Part shown: positions 11,594 to 21,186 of the stretch, one piece after another
How positions within the stretch are numbered: the first letter of the stretch is position 1
How the letters are laid out: the number at the start of each line of letters is the position of its first letter
Assembly (NCBI GenBank): GCA_037178975.1
Contig: JASJZH010000002.1
Coordinates: 3,162,001-3,226,000 of the forward strand
Reading direction: 5' to 3'
Origin: Oscheius tipulae
Lineage: Eukaryota; Nematoda; Chromadorea; Rhabditida; Rhabditidae
DNA: 64,000 bases
The notes under the pieces: generated by a model
What the model was told of the DNA's origin: nothing
Database searches by the model: none
The model's input: the letters and a program-made list of their open reading frames with translations, nothing else
Translations under genes and position numbers: made by a program

Positions 11594-13159
11594 ATGAACA
11601 GTCTATACGGTTTGGTTATTTTGGTGTCTTCTGGTATTCTACTGGTCTGCTACTTCCCAATAATTCTGGTGAGCTTCCACTTTTTATCGACTATAAGAGT
11701 TCAGATATTCTACCTGGACAAAGAGTTCCACGCAAACCTCGCCTATACGATTATGATTATGCTCGGAGTTATTGATGTTCTTCAGTTGATGGTACATTTC
11801 TACAGCGGAGTTTTGATTGTGTTCGGCTTCGAGGTTATCAATCCTACACTGAACAAGGTAGTTTGGATACGAGCTTTCCAGAACTAGATATTACCTCAAT
11901 AGGAGCGAAACCATAGAAAGCGCGTCATCCATCGGACAAAAGACCACAACGCACTGCTTATAACATAGACCTGTAGTGTATGGATCTCCGTCTCCTAAGC
12001 AGGGATAAAATGACAGAAAAGGTGGGGATTCAAGATGATACAAAACTGATGACAGTGCAAGAAGCAAGTCAAGATGATAAGGTTAAGGCGTCGTATACGA
12101 CTAGTATCTATATTAAAACTGTCGATCAGCTTTCACAGACAGTCAAAGAACACAGGACAAGCTCGAAAGATGCTAGGAACAAAGTGGGAAGTGACAATTT
12201 ACGGTTAATTTCAAAGAGATGGGTCAGTGGAGTCAGTTGCACTGTGTACCTATGACTCTCCGGTAACTGACTATGAAGATAGTAAGAATTGGAACGATTA
12301 CATCAGTTTAGATCGTCGGAGCCATCTTCTCCGGTCTCTGGAATAGTATGCTGTCCACTATGCTCTTTCTCACCTACAATCGTTTCTCCGTCATTGTGCT
12401 CTCGATGTACGGAATATTCTCCTCAAAATTCATGAAAATTGTAACCATTTAGTTTTCTAAAGGAATCAAATTCAGGGCTGGATTTCGATCTGCCTTCTCC
12501 ACCTTGTTATTCCAACAGGCCTGCGACTACTTCCCGATTGTTATTATCTGCTGGACCCCCTCACACTCAAATGGGGTAACATTTTTTTTCTTCTTCGGTT
12601 GAGATAGGTTTCAGGCATGTCAAGAGAGAGCATAATTTCGAGGATCCTCGAAAAGTATGACCTGTATCTATTGGTGACAGTCATCGTCTTCTCAATTGTG
12701 GTTTACGCAGGGGTCTTTGCCTACTTGTTACTGATTGTACGTTTTTCTCGTACTACCATAATAATTCTTCCTGAAGACCCGATCTCAGTTCCGTGACAAG
12801 GAATGGAGCATCACCCTACAGATCTGCCTCATGGTTGTCGTCTTCCTTTTTGTCACATTCTATTGGTACTACATGGACCGACTAATTAACATAGACCCTG
12901 TCATTTTCAACTTCCTGTCTTCTGTATTCTGGATTGCCTTGAATGGTTTCCATCCCATGATCTACCTCATTTTTAATCAGTGAGTGCTGTTCAGGGGGTA
13001 ATAAGTGAGTTTAGGAGACTACGAAAGTCGTTCGTCTATTTCCTGGTTCATTGGTCAGTCAAGACGAAGAAGAACAACAATGTGACTGTGGTGGCTGGGA
13101 GACTGGGACAGGCGATAGCCTCACAATCAGTTCGGAGTGCAAACTTATCATCACAATAA
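11594..13159 (+). CDS. Srt-like serpentine chemoreceptor 2
   Basis: Paralogue of the receptor at 9341 with matching exon breaks. Exon 1 (MNSLYGLVILVSSGILLV) is followed by a TM2 exon holding LAYTIMIMLGVIDVLQLMVH, which ends at LNK. A 455-nt intron (about 11858-12312) precedes the TM3 exon (MLSTMLFLTYNRFSVIVLSM). TM4 lies in GWISICLLHLVIPTGLRLL, TM5 in LLVTVIVFSIVVYAG, TM6 in ITLQICLMVVVFLFVTFYWY and TM7 in FLSSVFWIALNGFHPMIYL. The last exon gives a basic tail from RLRKSFVYFLVHW to a TAA at 13157-13159, overlapping an AATAAA. Predicted length is about 300 residues. A putative open frame inside the 455-nt intron has no TM character and was not called. Confidence 0.85.
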
Positions 13160-13439
13160 AGGCACGTTGTGTCCATTTTCTATTAATCAGTTCGATATAC
13201 TTTTGAGATACGCTTGCTGTTATTTTGCTTACATGGAACCCCAAATGGAAAATATTGCTTTTATTTTTTCCGCTCAGGTGTTCAATCACCCTCTGCTTTC
13301 GATTACTTTACCAGGGTCTCTACTAGTTTCCCAACCCTCTACAACATTTCTGAGTCCTTCCTGATACCACCTTGAAGTACTCTTCCGAATTTTACCCCGG
13401 GAATATAACAGTAAGGAAGTAACCTCTCTCCCGAGATCC

Positions 13440-13820
13440 CGGCGAAGTATCCTTGAAGAATGGCGAGAAGACTATGCTTGGAGTGGATGCCGTCGTTTCC
13501 AAGTGCCTGTCCCCCCGCCTTGATCATCCTGACGCGGTAGATCTCGTAGTCATCAAAGCAGAGTTTTGTCCTTCAATCACCTTCTGGTCCCGGTTCCTCT
13601 TTATCGAGAGTTTCCCGGTAGGGAGCGTGAAGACGTTGCTTGGGTAGTATTGGGCCGAGAAAGTCTTTCCGGCTCGATCCTCCTGATGTGGTAGATATCG
13701 CAGTCGTCAGCCTCGCTTCCAACATAGCCATCTTCTGTTGTTTTACTGCTCTTAACTAACTTTTGTCTAGTTTATGCCTGACAGCACTTGACATGTCACT
13801 TCAAAGACAGTCTCTCCCAT
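13440..13820 (-). repeat. Degenerate coding-like repeat
   Basis: Read on the minus strand, this segment contains two similar peptide blocks about 150 bases apart: DDCDIYHIRRIEP (about 13710-13670) and DDYEIYRVRMIKA (about 13550-13510). Both are interrupted by stop codons and frame changes. Its upstream end (13720-13810) shares short blocks in the same order with 7690-7800 inside the Rubicon-like intron. This looks like remnants of a repeated element or a decayed duplicated exon rather than a living gene. I cannot name the family. Confidence 0.4.
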
Positions 13821-14028
13821 ACTGTCTTCGTCTGTTCATAGTTTATTTTCTGACAGTAGTTTACTGCCTAAGCGTAGTCTCTAATTGCAAGTTCCAAACA
13901 ACTTTTGTAAAAGTTACAAGGAAAAGTAGAGTTGCAAACAATTACAAACATTCTACGTTTAAAGCAACGAGAACTTTGAAAGAGTTGCTCCAGTCGAAGT
14001 CATTGACCCCCGAGTTCGACTCCGAAGG

Positions 14029-15579
14029 ATGGCTGTCTACCACAATCTGGAGCTGCACACACTGGATGGAGGATCGTTCCAGTGGCTCGAGCAGGATCAG
14101 CTGCGTCTTCTACCCTCACTGACTAGGCTGGCCACGCGTAGTTGGATCGAGGGAATACGGCTGCATCTAGAGCTGCCGCTGTCTAAGGCCACCGTGGACC
14201 ATCTGCTGCGCTACGTCAAAGGACAGAAGGAACAGACGGACTGGCTCGCTACCGAGAGAGTCCTAGCCGAGCTGGCCGGTGTCCAAGAGCTGGAAGACGT
14301 CAGGGAGCAGCTGATACGTGAATTGGTCAAGAAGAAGACGAGCAACAATTGCATCGGACTGTGGAAGATGACTACCCGACTTGGATCCAGTTACAGACAC
14401 GAGATGCTTGACTACTGTCTGTCTATACTGGTCCGTGCCGTCCAGCAGAAGACTATCGATATCCACTTTTACCGACTATCCGAAACGGAACTGCGTCTTT
14501 TGCTTTCGGCCGACAAGCTGCGCGTCCGCTCCGAGATGGAAGTCTACAATGTTCTGAAGATCTGGGTCGACGCCTGGCCCGAGTCTCGACTCTCTCTCCT
14601 TCCCTCTCTCATCAACGTGGTTAGAAAGTCTGGACTCCCGTGGATTGACACCGAGCTGGACGACTGCGTTCTGAGTCTGCTGCCTGGACGTCAGAGCAAG
14701 GAGAAGATTCTGGTCATTGGAGGCTGGGAGGACCGGCCGTGCAACAGTCTCTTCCAGCTGGACTACCTGAACAAGAGATGGGATCGACTCGAGCTCAAGA
14801 TGCCCTATCTGGCCGGCTACCATGGGGCTGTCCTTCTGAACGGAACACTCTACATCTTCGGAGGAGGTGACAACCAGACCAACCACTACAGTCAGCTCTA
14901 CCGTCTGAACAGTCAGCAGCAGTGGGAGCAGTTGGCCTCAATGCGCGAGAAGCGCTGCTTCATCTCGAACAGTAATGTGGAGCTGGATGGTCAGATCTGG
15001 GTCATGGGCGGTCACAATGGCAACCGAACTGTGAGAACTCGTCTTCGGACCGTCGAGAAGTACTGTCCCAAGAAGGACGAGTGGACTGTCTGTCCGCCGA
15101 TGCGTCATTCGCGTTCCGATGCCGCAGCCACGACTCTCAACGGCAAGATCTTCGTCTGTGGCGGCTTCAATGGACGCGAGATCATTGCCAGCGTGGAATG
15201 GTTCGACCCGAAGAGCGAGATCTGGACGGAGATGACTCGTCCGCTGCCTGCTCCCCGCTCCGGACTCTGTCTCATCACCGACGGCCAGAGTCTCATCGCT
15301 CTCGGAGGGACGAGTGGACTCGAACGCTTCGCGACTGTCTGGAGATGTCAGATGCCATCTGGACGTTGGCAGCAACTGCCCTCGATGAAGATGCCCCGCT
15401 CCAACTTCACCGTCTCACGTCTCGGAGATGAACTGGTCGTCGCCGGTGGCTACTGCGACAGCATCGTGGCCGGATCCGAAATCTATGACGGGATCGGATG
15501 GAGGGATGGGCCGAGCTTCGACAAGGGAAGAAGTGCTCTCCGTGCCGTTACTCTGTCCCACGACTACAATCTCATCTAG
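14029..15579 (+). CDS. BTB-BACK-kelch protein, intron-free
   Basis: Such proteins are usually substrate adaptors for Cullin-3 ubiquitin ligases. The single exon encodes 516 residues. The N-terminal about 110 residues resemble the second half of a BTB fold, but the usual dimer and Cul3-contact segment is not obvious. The BACK region follows (about residues 120-220; MLDYCLSILVRAV, YNVLKIWVDAWPESR). Six kelch repeats with double glycines follow: LVIGGW, YIFGGG, WVMGGH, FVCGGF, IALGGT and VVAGGY. The frame stays open upstream to about 13963, so an alternative 5' exon could supply the rest of the BTB domain. Base composition is noticeably more GC-rich than the flanking receptor genes. An AATAAA lies about 25 bases after the stop. 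It sits inside a receptor cluster with no evident functional link. Confidence 0.88.
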   Translation: MAVYHNLELHTLDGGSFQWLEQDQLRLLPSLTRLATRSWIEGIRLHLELPLSKATVDHLLRYVKGQKEQTDWLATERVLAELAGVQELEDVREQLIRELVKKKTSNNCIGLWKMTTRLGSSYRHEMLDYCLSILVRAVQQKTIDIHFYRLSETELRLLLSADKLRVRSEMEVYNVLKIWVDAWPESRLSLLPSLINVVRKSGLPWIDTELDDCVLSLLPGRQSKEKILVIGGWEDRPCNSLFQLDYLNKRWDRLELKMPYLAGYHGAVLLNGTLYIFGGGDNQTNHYSQLYRLNSQQQWEQLASMREKRCFISNSNVELDGQIWVMGGHNGNRTVRTRLRTVEKYCPKKDEWTVCPPMRHSRSDAAATTLNGKIFVCGGFNGREIIASVEWFDPKSEIWTEMTRPLPAPRSGLCLITDGQSLIALGGTSGLERFATVWRCQMPSGRWQQLPSMKMPRSNFTVSRLGDELVVAGGYCDSIVAGSEIYDGIGWRDGPSFDKGRSALRAVTLSHDYNLI

Positions 15580-15903
15580 AGGAGGCTGCCCGATTGAGAG
15601 GCAATAAACTATTAGCACGGGTTTTTTGTTCTTGTACGAACTGTTTTTTTTGTGTACCAAACAATCTTAGTTGCCTCCAAAATAGAACAAAATTCTGTTT
15701 CTCTCAGACCGAATAGGGAGAAATTAATATGTCTTGACTTGAGTTCTAGTCATAGACTGCTACCGAGCAACTTATAAGGTAGACCTTTCTTGGTCATTTC
15801 TCGGGAGACCAATTCAATGACCGAATGTGATCAAGTTAACGGCAATTACTAATCACTTGCGGCAGTATTTTCGTCCTGTTCAGTCCAGATTTTGTTCTTC
15901 TGA

Positions 15904-17321
15904 ATGTCAAAGCGCTATGATCAAAGCCCGTCGACCCTACTCTTTGGAGTAGGTATCTTGGGAGCTGCAATAATCTCTCTAGGACTGTACATCCCCATTC
16001 TACTGGTTTTTAGCACGTTTGCACCGAAACGACCAATAGTTCAGATCTATCTCTACGACAAAAAGCTAAAAGACCGTCAAGTTACTCGGTTTTTTCTTCA
16101 GCTCGGTCTCCTGGATGTCCTCGTCTTGTTTATACACGTCTTCAGCGGATTCATGATCCTCGCCCAGTACATGACAACCACGTCAACTCCTGACTACGTA
16201 TTTTCGGTTCGAATTTAACGAGAATTACCGATCTGGATACATTTTCAGATCATGGAAGGCGTTTATGCCGGACTGTACTTGGGTCAAGTTTGGTCGATTC
16301 TGACTCTCAGCTACCAAAGAGTTACAGTCATTTTGCTAAAGGAACATAGCGTCTTCCAGTCGAGAACTGTCAATATCGTGAGTTGGGAGAGGGGTAAAAC
16401 ACAGATGTGTGATTCTCCGACTGTCAGAGCGGATCTGTATCAACAACATGAGAACAGTTCTCATAATGCCGTTTCAACCAGAACTGTACGAAAGGACCTG
16501 TGAGTACTCTGCTGAGAACTTTGTTCTTTGTGAACTAAGATCACGAACAAGCACAGATATCATAGAGCTATTAATGTCATGGTTCCAGAACCAATCGACT
16601 TCTTGTCTCTCTCCAATGTGACTTTCAGGGCTGTTACCTCTCCACACTGCTCATTTTAATCGGAGGGCCTCTCTCAAAACTAGTCGACATCTTGAGACTA
16701 AACGCTAGATCTATGAACTCTGACAGACAGGGTAACAATGTTTTTTGGGGTAAGAAATCGTCTGCTCAAAATGTACCATATTCAGATCTTGAGGCAATAA
16801 TCGCCTTGGAAACATACAAAATAATCATAGCGGGTGTGGTATCATTCGTCTCAATTCTGTGTCATGTTGGAATCTTCTGTTTCTGCCAGTTCAAAAAGGA
16901 TGATGCGGTAGAGAAGTCGGAAGTCAGGGCGACTGTAGAGGTAAATGCATACTTGACATTGTCCATGGTTCAGTCCTTCCTCATCTCTATCTACCTACCC
17001 TTCATAACTCTGTTAACAATTCTATTGACGGGCGAAGATAGCTACGGAGATGATAAAGACAACGGAGAGGAAAGGGACTATCTCTTGTACTCTATACTAC
17101 TCTTGACTAATGCCTATCACGTACCAGTGCACCTCCTAATGAACAGGTTCCATACCCAGTAGCAGAAAATTAACAGTTGTAGACGCCTACGCTCGTCGTT
17201 GTTATACTTCTTCCGCCAGATGTCTCCGAAGGGCGAGCCGACGAAGCCGAGCACTTTTGTTCCATTGGAACGGAGGGCGAGCTCGAGACGAAATACTATT
17301 AGTGTTACACATTCTACGTAG
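15904..17321 (+). CDS. Srt-like serpentine chemoreceptor 3
   Basis: Third receptor of the local cluster. Exon 1 begins MSKRYDQSPSTLLFGVG and contains TM1. The TM2 exon has TRFFLQLGLLDVLVLFIHVF, the TM3 exon GLYLGQVWSILTLSYQRVTV, the TM4 exon GCYLSTLLILIGGPLSK, TM5 IIIAGVVSFVSILCHVGIF, TM6 LTLSMVQSFLISIYLPFITL and TM7 LLYSILLLTNAYHVPVHLLM. I extend the gene past the in-frame TAG at 17160-17162 through a 30-nt intron (17147-17176). The next exon then encodes SCRRLRSSLLYFFRQMSPKG, matching the basic tail start of receptor 2, and ends with TAG at 17319-17321. If that intron is not used, the protein ends at 17162. The NPxxY-like motif is absent. More diverged than receptors 1 and 2. Confidence 0.78.
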
Positions 17322-17458
17322 AGAATGAACGAGTTTAATTAAGAGACCAGGAGGCTGGAAATTGATAAAGGGACAACGGATACAACTATCGGCTCACTAA
17401 CCGTGTAACAACAGTTTGTTGTTTTATTCATGAATTACGTTAAAACTCGCCCTTTTTC

Positions 17459-17529
17459 CGCTTGGCTCAGTCGGTTAGCGCTCCGTTAATGAAACACAAG
17501 AGATCGAGTTCGGTTCCCGCGTGGGACAA
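17459..17529 (+). repeat. tRNA-like element a (probable pseudogene or SINE head)
   Basis: Contains an A-box-like TGGCTCAGTCGGTTAGCGCTCCG and a B-box-like AGTTCGGTTCCC at tRNA spacing. The intervening part AAACACAAGAGATC does not form a normal anticodon arm, and the acceptor ends do not pair well. It shares this middle sequence with elements at 19986-20056 and 46371-46440. Confidence 0.5.
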
Positions 17530-17618
17530 ATCGTTCTGTTTATCTTATCCATGAAACCCTCAAAACATCTTCAGCATGCATGTTATGTGCAATATTTGTT
17601 TGTCAAGAAAAATAATAG

Positions 17619-17640
17619 CCCCCCCCCCCCCCCCCCCCCC
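17619..17640. repeat. Poly(C) homopolymer tract
   Basis: Twenty-two consecutive C residues on the plus strand, in the intergenic region between two receptor genes. A tract this long is likely to vary in length and to give sequencing errors; the true length may differ. Confidence 0.9.
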
Positions 17641-17924
17641 GTTTTACTTTCCAGCAGCTTTCTCTCGTGCCGATAATTTGCTCGGCGATATATATGGACA
17701 CTTCGTGACTTTATTCAACAGACTGTAAATTGAGATCATTAACATCTGGAGCAGGTTTCAGTTGGTCGTGAACGACGTGTCTGCCCCGAATAGAAGAGCC
17801 ATCGACGATTTCCGAAGAAACTGACGCCTGAAACTTTTCATCGTCCTTTCGAGCCCACAAATTCTAGTTGTATACACGACTTTTCCCACTACTTTATTAC
17901 GAACTCCAGGTCTTGAGAACCTGG

Positions 17925-19425
17925 TCAGCTGTTTTCCCCCGGTTTTCGTATAGTTGTTGGGATAATGTACTCAACATGCCACCTGAAGGGTGCCGACAGA
18001 AACAGCAGAAGCCATGGATTGCAAAGAGCGACTATGTCGGCTGCGACTGAGAGAGCAAGAACGACGTAGGGGAACCAGGTTGAAGTTAGCGGGTTTTTCT
18101 CGATGGCCAGGATACACTGAACCATATTTTTGGGGGCCAAATATCAAAATACCTGGAAAACAGTCATGGCTATGATGCCCAAGGTGAAACAGCAGGAGTA
18201 GATGAGGAGATTCGTCTGGATACGAAGAGTCACGGCTTGTTGTTGGTCGAAGAGCTGAAGCGGACTGGTGAATAGCTCTAGACTGTATTACCTTCTCTCG
18301 TCTCTGTTTCGACAGCACATAAATGGAGATAATGTTGAGAATGAGACAGGCGATACAGAAAGCAGAGTAGACGGTGCAGGAGATCACAGAGTTGAACTGG
18401 AATCGATCGTTATCATTGAGCACATCTGCTGTTTATCTTGGTGGCCCTGTACTTCCTGTACCTTTTCAACGGTTTCCAATCTGTCACTTTTCGTGTCCAG
18501 ACGACTAGCCTATCTCAACATGTCTCGTCAATCTGTCACCTACTTTTGCCTCAATGTGTCGTCCATATCGTGTCAGAACCCAAAGTCGGGCAAAATTAAC
18601 CACAGAAAGAGAGTTGACAGTTTCGAAAAGGTCCTGTGAGCTCAAACGGAGAGGCCGTTGAATTTGTTTCTTCCTCGACTTGCACCCTTGTTACTGTCAA
18701 CTTGCTAAGCAATCAGCCGGGTCAATTCTGATCAATAGTTTCGGGCAGCTTCGTCTGACCGAGCAGTAAGCGTCATAGAATTTGAATTTGAACTCTCTGG
18801 AAATCTATACCTGTTGGTCTGAAGGATCCAGGAGTCTCGGAACAATCTTGTCCTCCAAAGCAACATATTCCGCCTGTTGAGGCAACCGCATTCCCGCTGG
18901 AAGAAGACAGAGCAGAAAGCAGAAGAAGAACATGGTACAAGTTGACTGGGGTGTCCACCACTGAAGACATGTTTTTCTTGAAAAAAACACAAGGTTACCC
19001 GATTGTGTGAGAGCGGAAAAGTGATAGCTGTCAGCCTGTTCGCTGACAGAAGAAATTGAGAACAAAGTTCGAGGAGACAGCAGAAGTGACTGAGAATGAA
19101 GCCGACCTTGGCCAGCCAGGGAATCGAGAGCACAAACTGAACTTTGGTCTCGAAACGAAGAGGAAGACCTACCTCCCATCGGAGCATTGGGAATCTGAAG
19201 GCGACGAGACTGACCAGGACCTGGGCTATGTCCACAGGAGCTGAAACTTTTGGTCATCCTGTACTCTTAACTCTTACCTCTCAAGAGGAACAGAGTGTGA
19301 AAGGCGGTATTGAACTCGGGATCCTTGTTCCAGATCCTCCTGGCCAGATAGACTTCGATGATGAGATAGAGGATGAGACTCGGTACGATATAGACCAGCT
19401 GGATCAATATGACAAAAATGTTCAT
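17925..19425 (-). CDS. Srg-like serpentine chemoreceptor A
   Basis: Seven-helix receptor of Srg/Srv character. The ATG is at 19425-19423 and exon 1 runs to 19278. It encodes MNIFVILIQLVYIVPSLIL followed by an internal basic loop (ARRIWNKDPEFNTAFHTLFL). Later exons give LAKVGFILSHFCCLLELCSQ plus a NRLTAITFPLSHNR motif, the Srg-type end of TM3. Next come CTMFFFCFLLCLLPAG, then after a longer intron FNSVISCTVYSAFCIACLIL, then TLRIQTNLLIYSCCFTLGI, and finally YVVLALSVAADIVALCNPWL. The C-terminus is uncertain: reading through gives a short tail to TGA at 17925-17927, while a donor after SAPF would end almost at once. Oriented against the Srt-like cluster. Confidence 0.75.
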
Positions 19426-19985
19426 ATTGGCGCTAATTTAAGGTTATCCCCGGAGACACATGTGGCGCTGGAGAGGCAGATGTCGCACGAATGAGAGTGT
19501 CACACGCTGACCAGCCGTTTTCTCCGCCTGAACCAGGTCAAAAGTGTATATACGGAATGGAGGAAAGAAAGAGGCTTTATAGGCTGAGACAAGATTGGCT
19601 CCTCTCTAATTTCGGTTAATTAACGCCCTCTCTGGTGGCGTGAATGATGACGAAGATTCGAGGAAGAAAGCTCTGCAAGAAGGGGAGACAAACAAGCTCT
19701 GATCTCTTAAAGAACAATTGTGGGAAAAACCAATTTTTTTGCTCATTTGTACAGTGGTCAAGTGGGAAAAGCTTCTGAAATAGGGCATTGAGGGGTGGTC
19801 AACTGGAAAAGTAGATGAGTAAGCTAATGGCAGTTCCTGCGGGGGAAATTAGAGAATTTGATTCAGCTTCCCAGTATTTTGTGAATACTTTGAAACAGAA
19901 AAGAAAAGAAAAAGAAAGTGAATGCTAGGTCTCCAGAAGATCTGTACGAAGGTTTCAAAAGAAGACAAAATATATCGAATCACAT

Positions 19986-20056
19986 CACATGAGAGTCGAA
20001 CCCGAGATGTTTTGTTTCGTTGTCGGAGCGCTAACCGACTGAGCTACGCGGGAAAA
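19986..20056 (-). repeat. tRNA-like element b
   Basis: Minus strand reads CGTAGCTCAGTCGGTTAGCGCTCCG, then AACGAAACAAAACATC, then CGGGTTCGACTC. A and B boxes are near-perfect, but the anticodon arm region does not fold conventionally. Closely related to elements at 17459-17529 and 46371-46440. Confidence 0.5.
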
Positions 20057-21186
20057 TTCTGATACGCACTTTAAAAAGTACGTGATGCTGGCAGCATGCG
20101 CATGCTCAGAGATGGTGACACGCTTATTCGCAAGGAAATCAATGGACAAGACCTACCTTAATTTTTTTCAGGTTACACACTGACAGATAACTCCTACTTC
20201 CAGTGTCTTAATCATAGAACTACTTCGAAAGTCTCTTCCTAGGAAGTCGAACGAGAGAACAAGGAAAAGCGAGGAGCTGTTTACCGGCTTCAAATTACTC
20301 GTATCTCTCTCTGCGAGAAGAAAGAGATGAGCCAATTAGATGGAGAAGCTACCGCGTACCGCACAGAATAATTCATAGACAGCCAGAGGTCATTATTAGC
20401 AACAAAGACGTGAGCACAAGATGCAAAGACCCAAAGACGGCACGGGATTGACCATCGGGTCCAAGAGCGTCAGTTCATTTGCATCTTCAAACAGAAGATT
20501 AGGAGAGAGGTTTGTCTTGAAATTCGAGACGAGATTGGGGAGCAGAGAAACGGAATTCTGGGTTGAAATTCCAGAGTAACAACTGTCTTCTATCAATGCC
20601 GCAGCACCACAATCATGGTTCTACCCAAGGTTTTCAGGCGCCATAGGTTATTAGGCTACCCAAGATTTCCAGGCGGCATAAAAATTATTTTAGGCGTCCC
20701 CTAACTTCTTAAGGGGTTTGGAGAGAGGAATGGTACCGGATTCTGTAATTTTGTAAACAAAATGAATGTTAGTAAATCACGTAGTTCTTCCACTTGCGAG
20801 GGCTCTCCTGTTATAAAAAAAAAGAAAGATTTGAACTGTATATTTGTGGCAACCAAATTGGTTACGGGGGCCAAAAGTTTAGGACGCCTAATATCTACCA
20901 GAGTCATGGGCCGGCTAAGAGCCACCAGAGCTAACTGTTTTGGCTAAACCGACGACTAATATGTAGCCGCGGTACACGAAAAACGAAATTATCCTGTTAC
21001 TCGGACTCACGTTATTGCAAACTCTGATCTTCATATGTCTACCAGTACTCTGACATGAGTTATTAGTCCAGTCTACTTCCGTATCCGAACACAAACAACA
21101 CGTGCCACACTCGACCCACTTCCGAAGCAGGAAGACGGTCAGTCTCTGTGTCTCTTTCGACGCCTTTGCTCTCTGATTCTTTCAAA
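20057..21186. other. Intergenic region before the cysteine-rich gene
   Basis: About 1.1 kb without a convincing gene. A repeat-like patch at about 20620-20940 contains AGGCGCCATAGGTTATTAGG and GGACGCCTAATA, with small inverted repeats reminiscent of a decayed element. A similar GGCCAAAAGTTTAG string occurs near 1981-1994 and 20868-20881. No transposase frame was seen. Confidence 0.4.

Noticed and set aside
11980-12255. Plus-strand open frame within receptor 2
   Set aside because: Lies in the long intron between the TM2 and TM3 exons and has no membrane character.
14476-15375. Long minus-strand frames opposite the kelch gene
   Set aside because: Antisense shadows of a GC-rich coding exon with no independent evidence.
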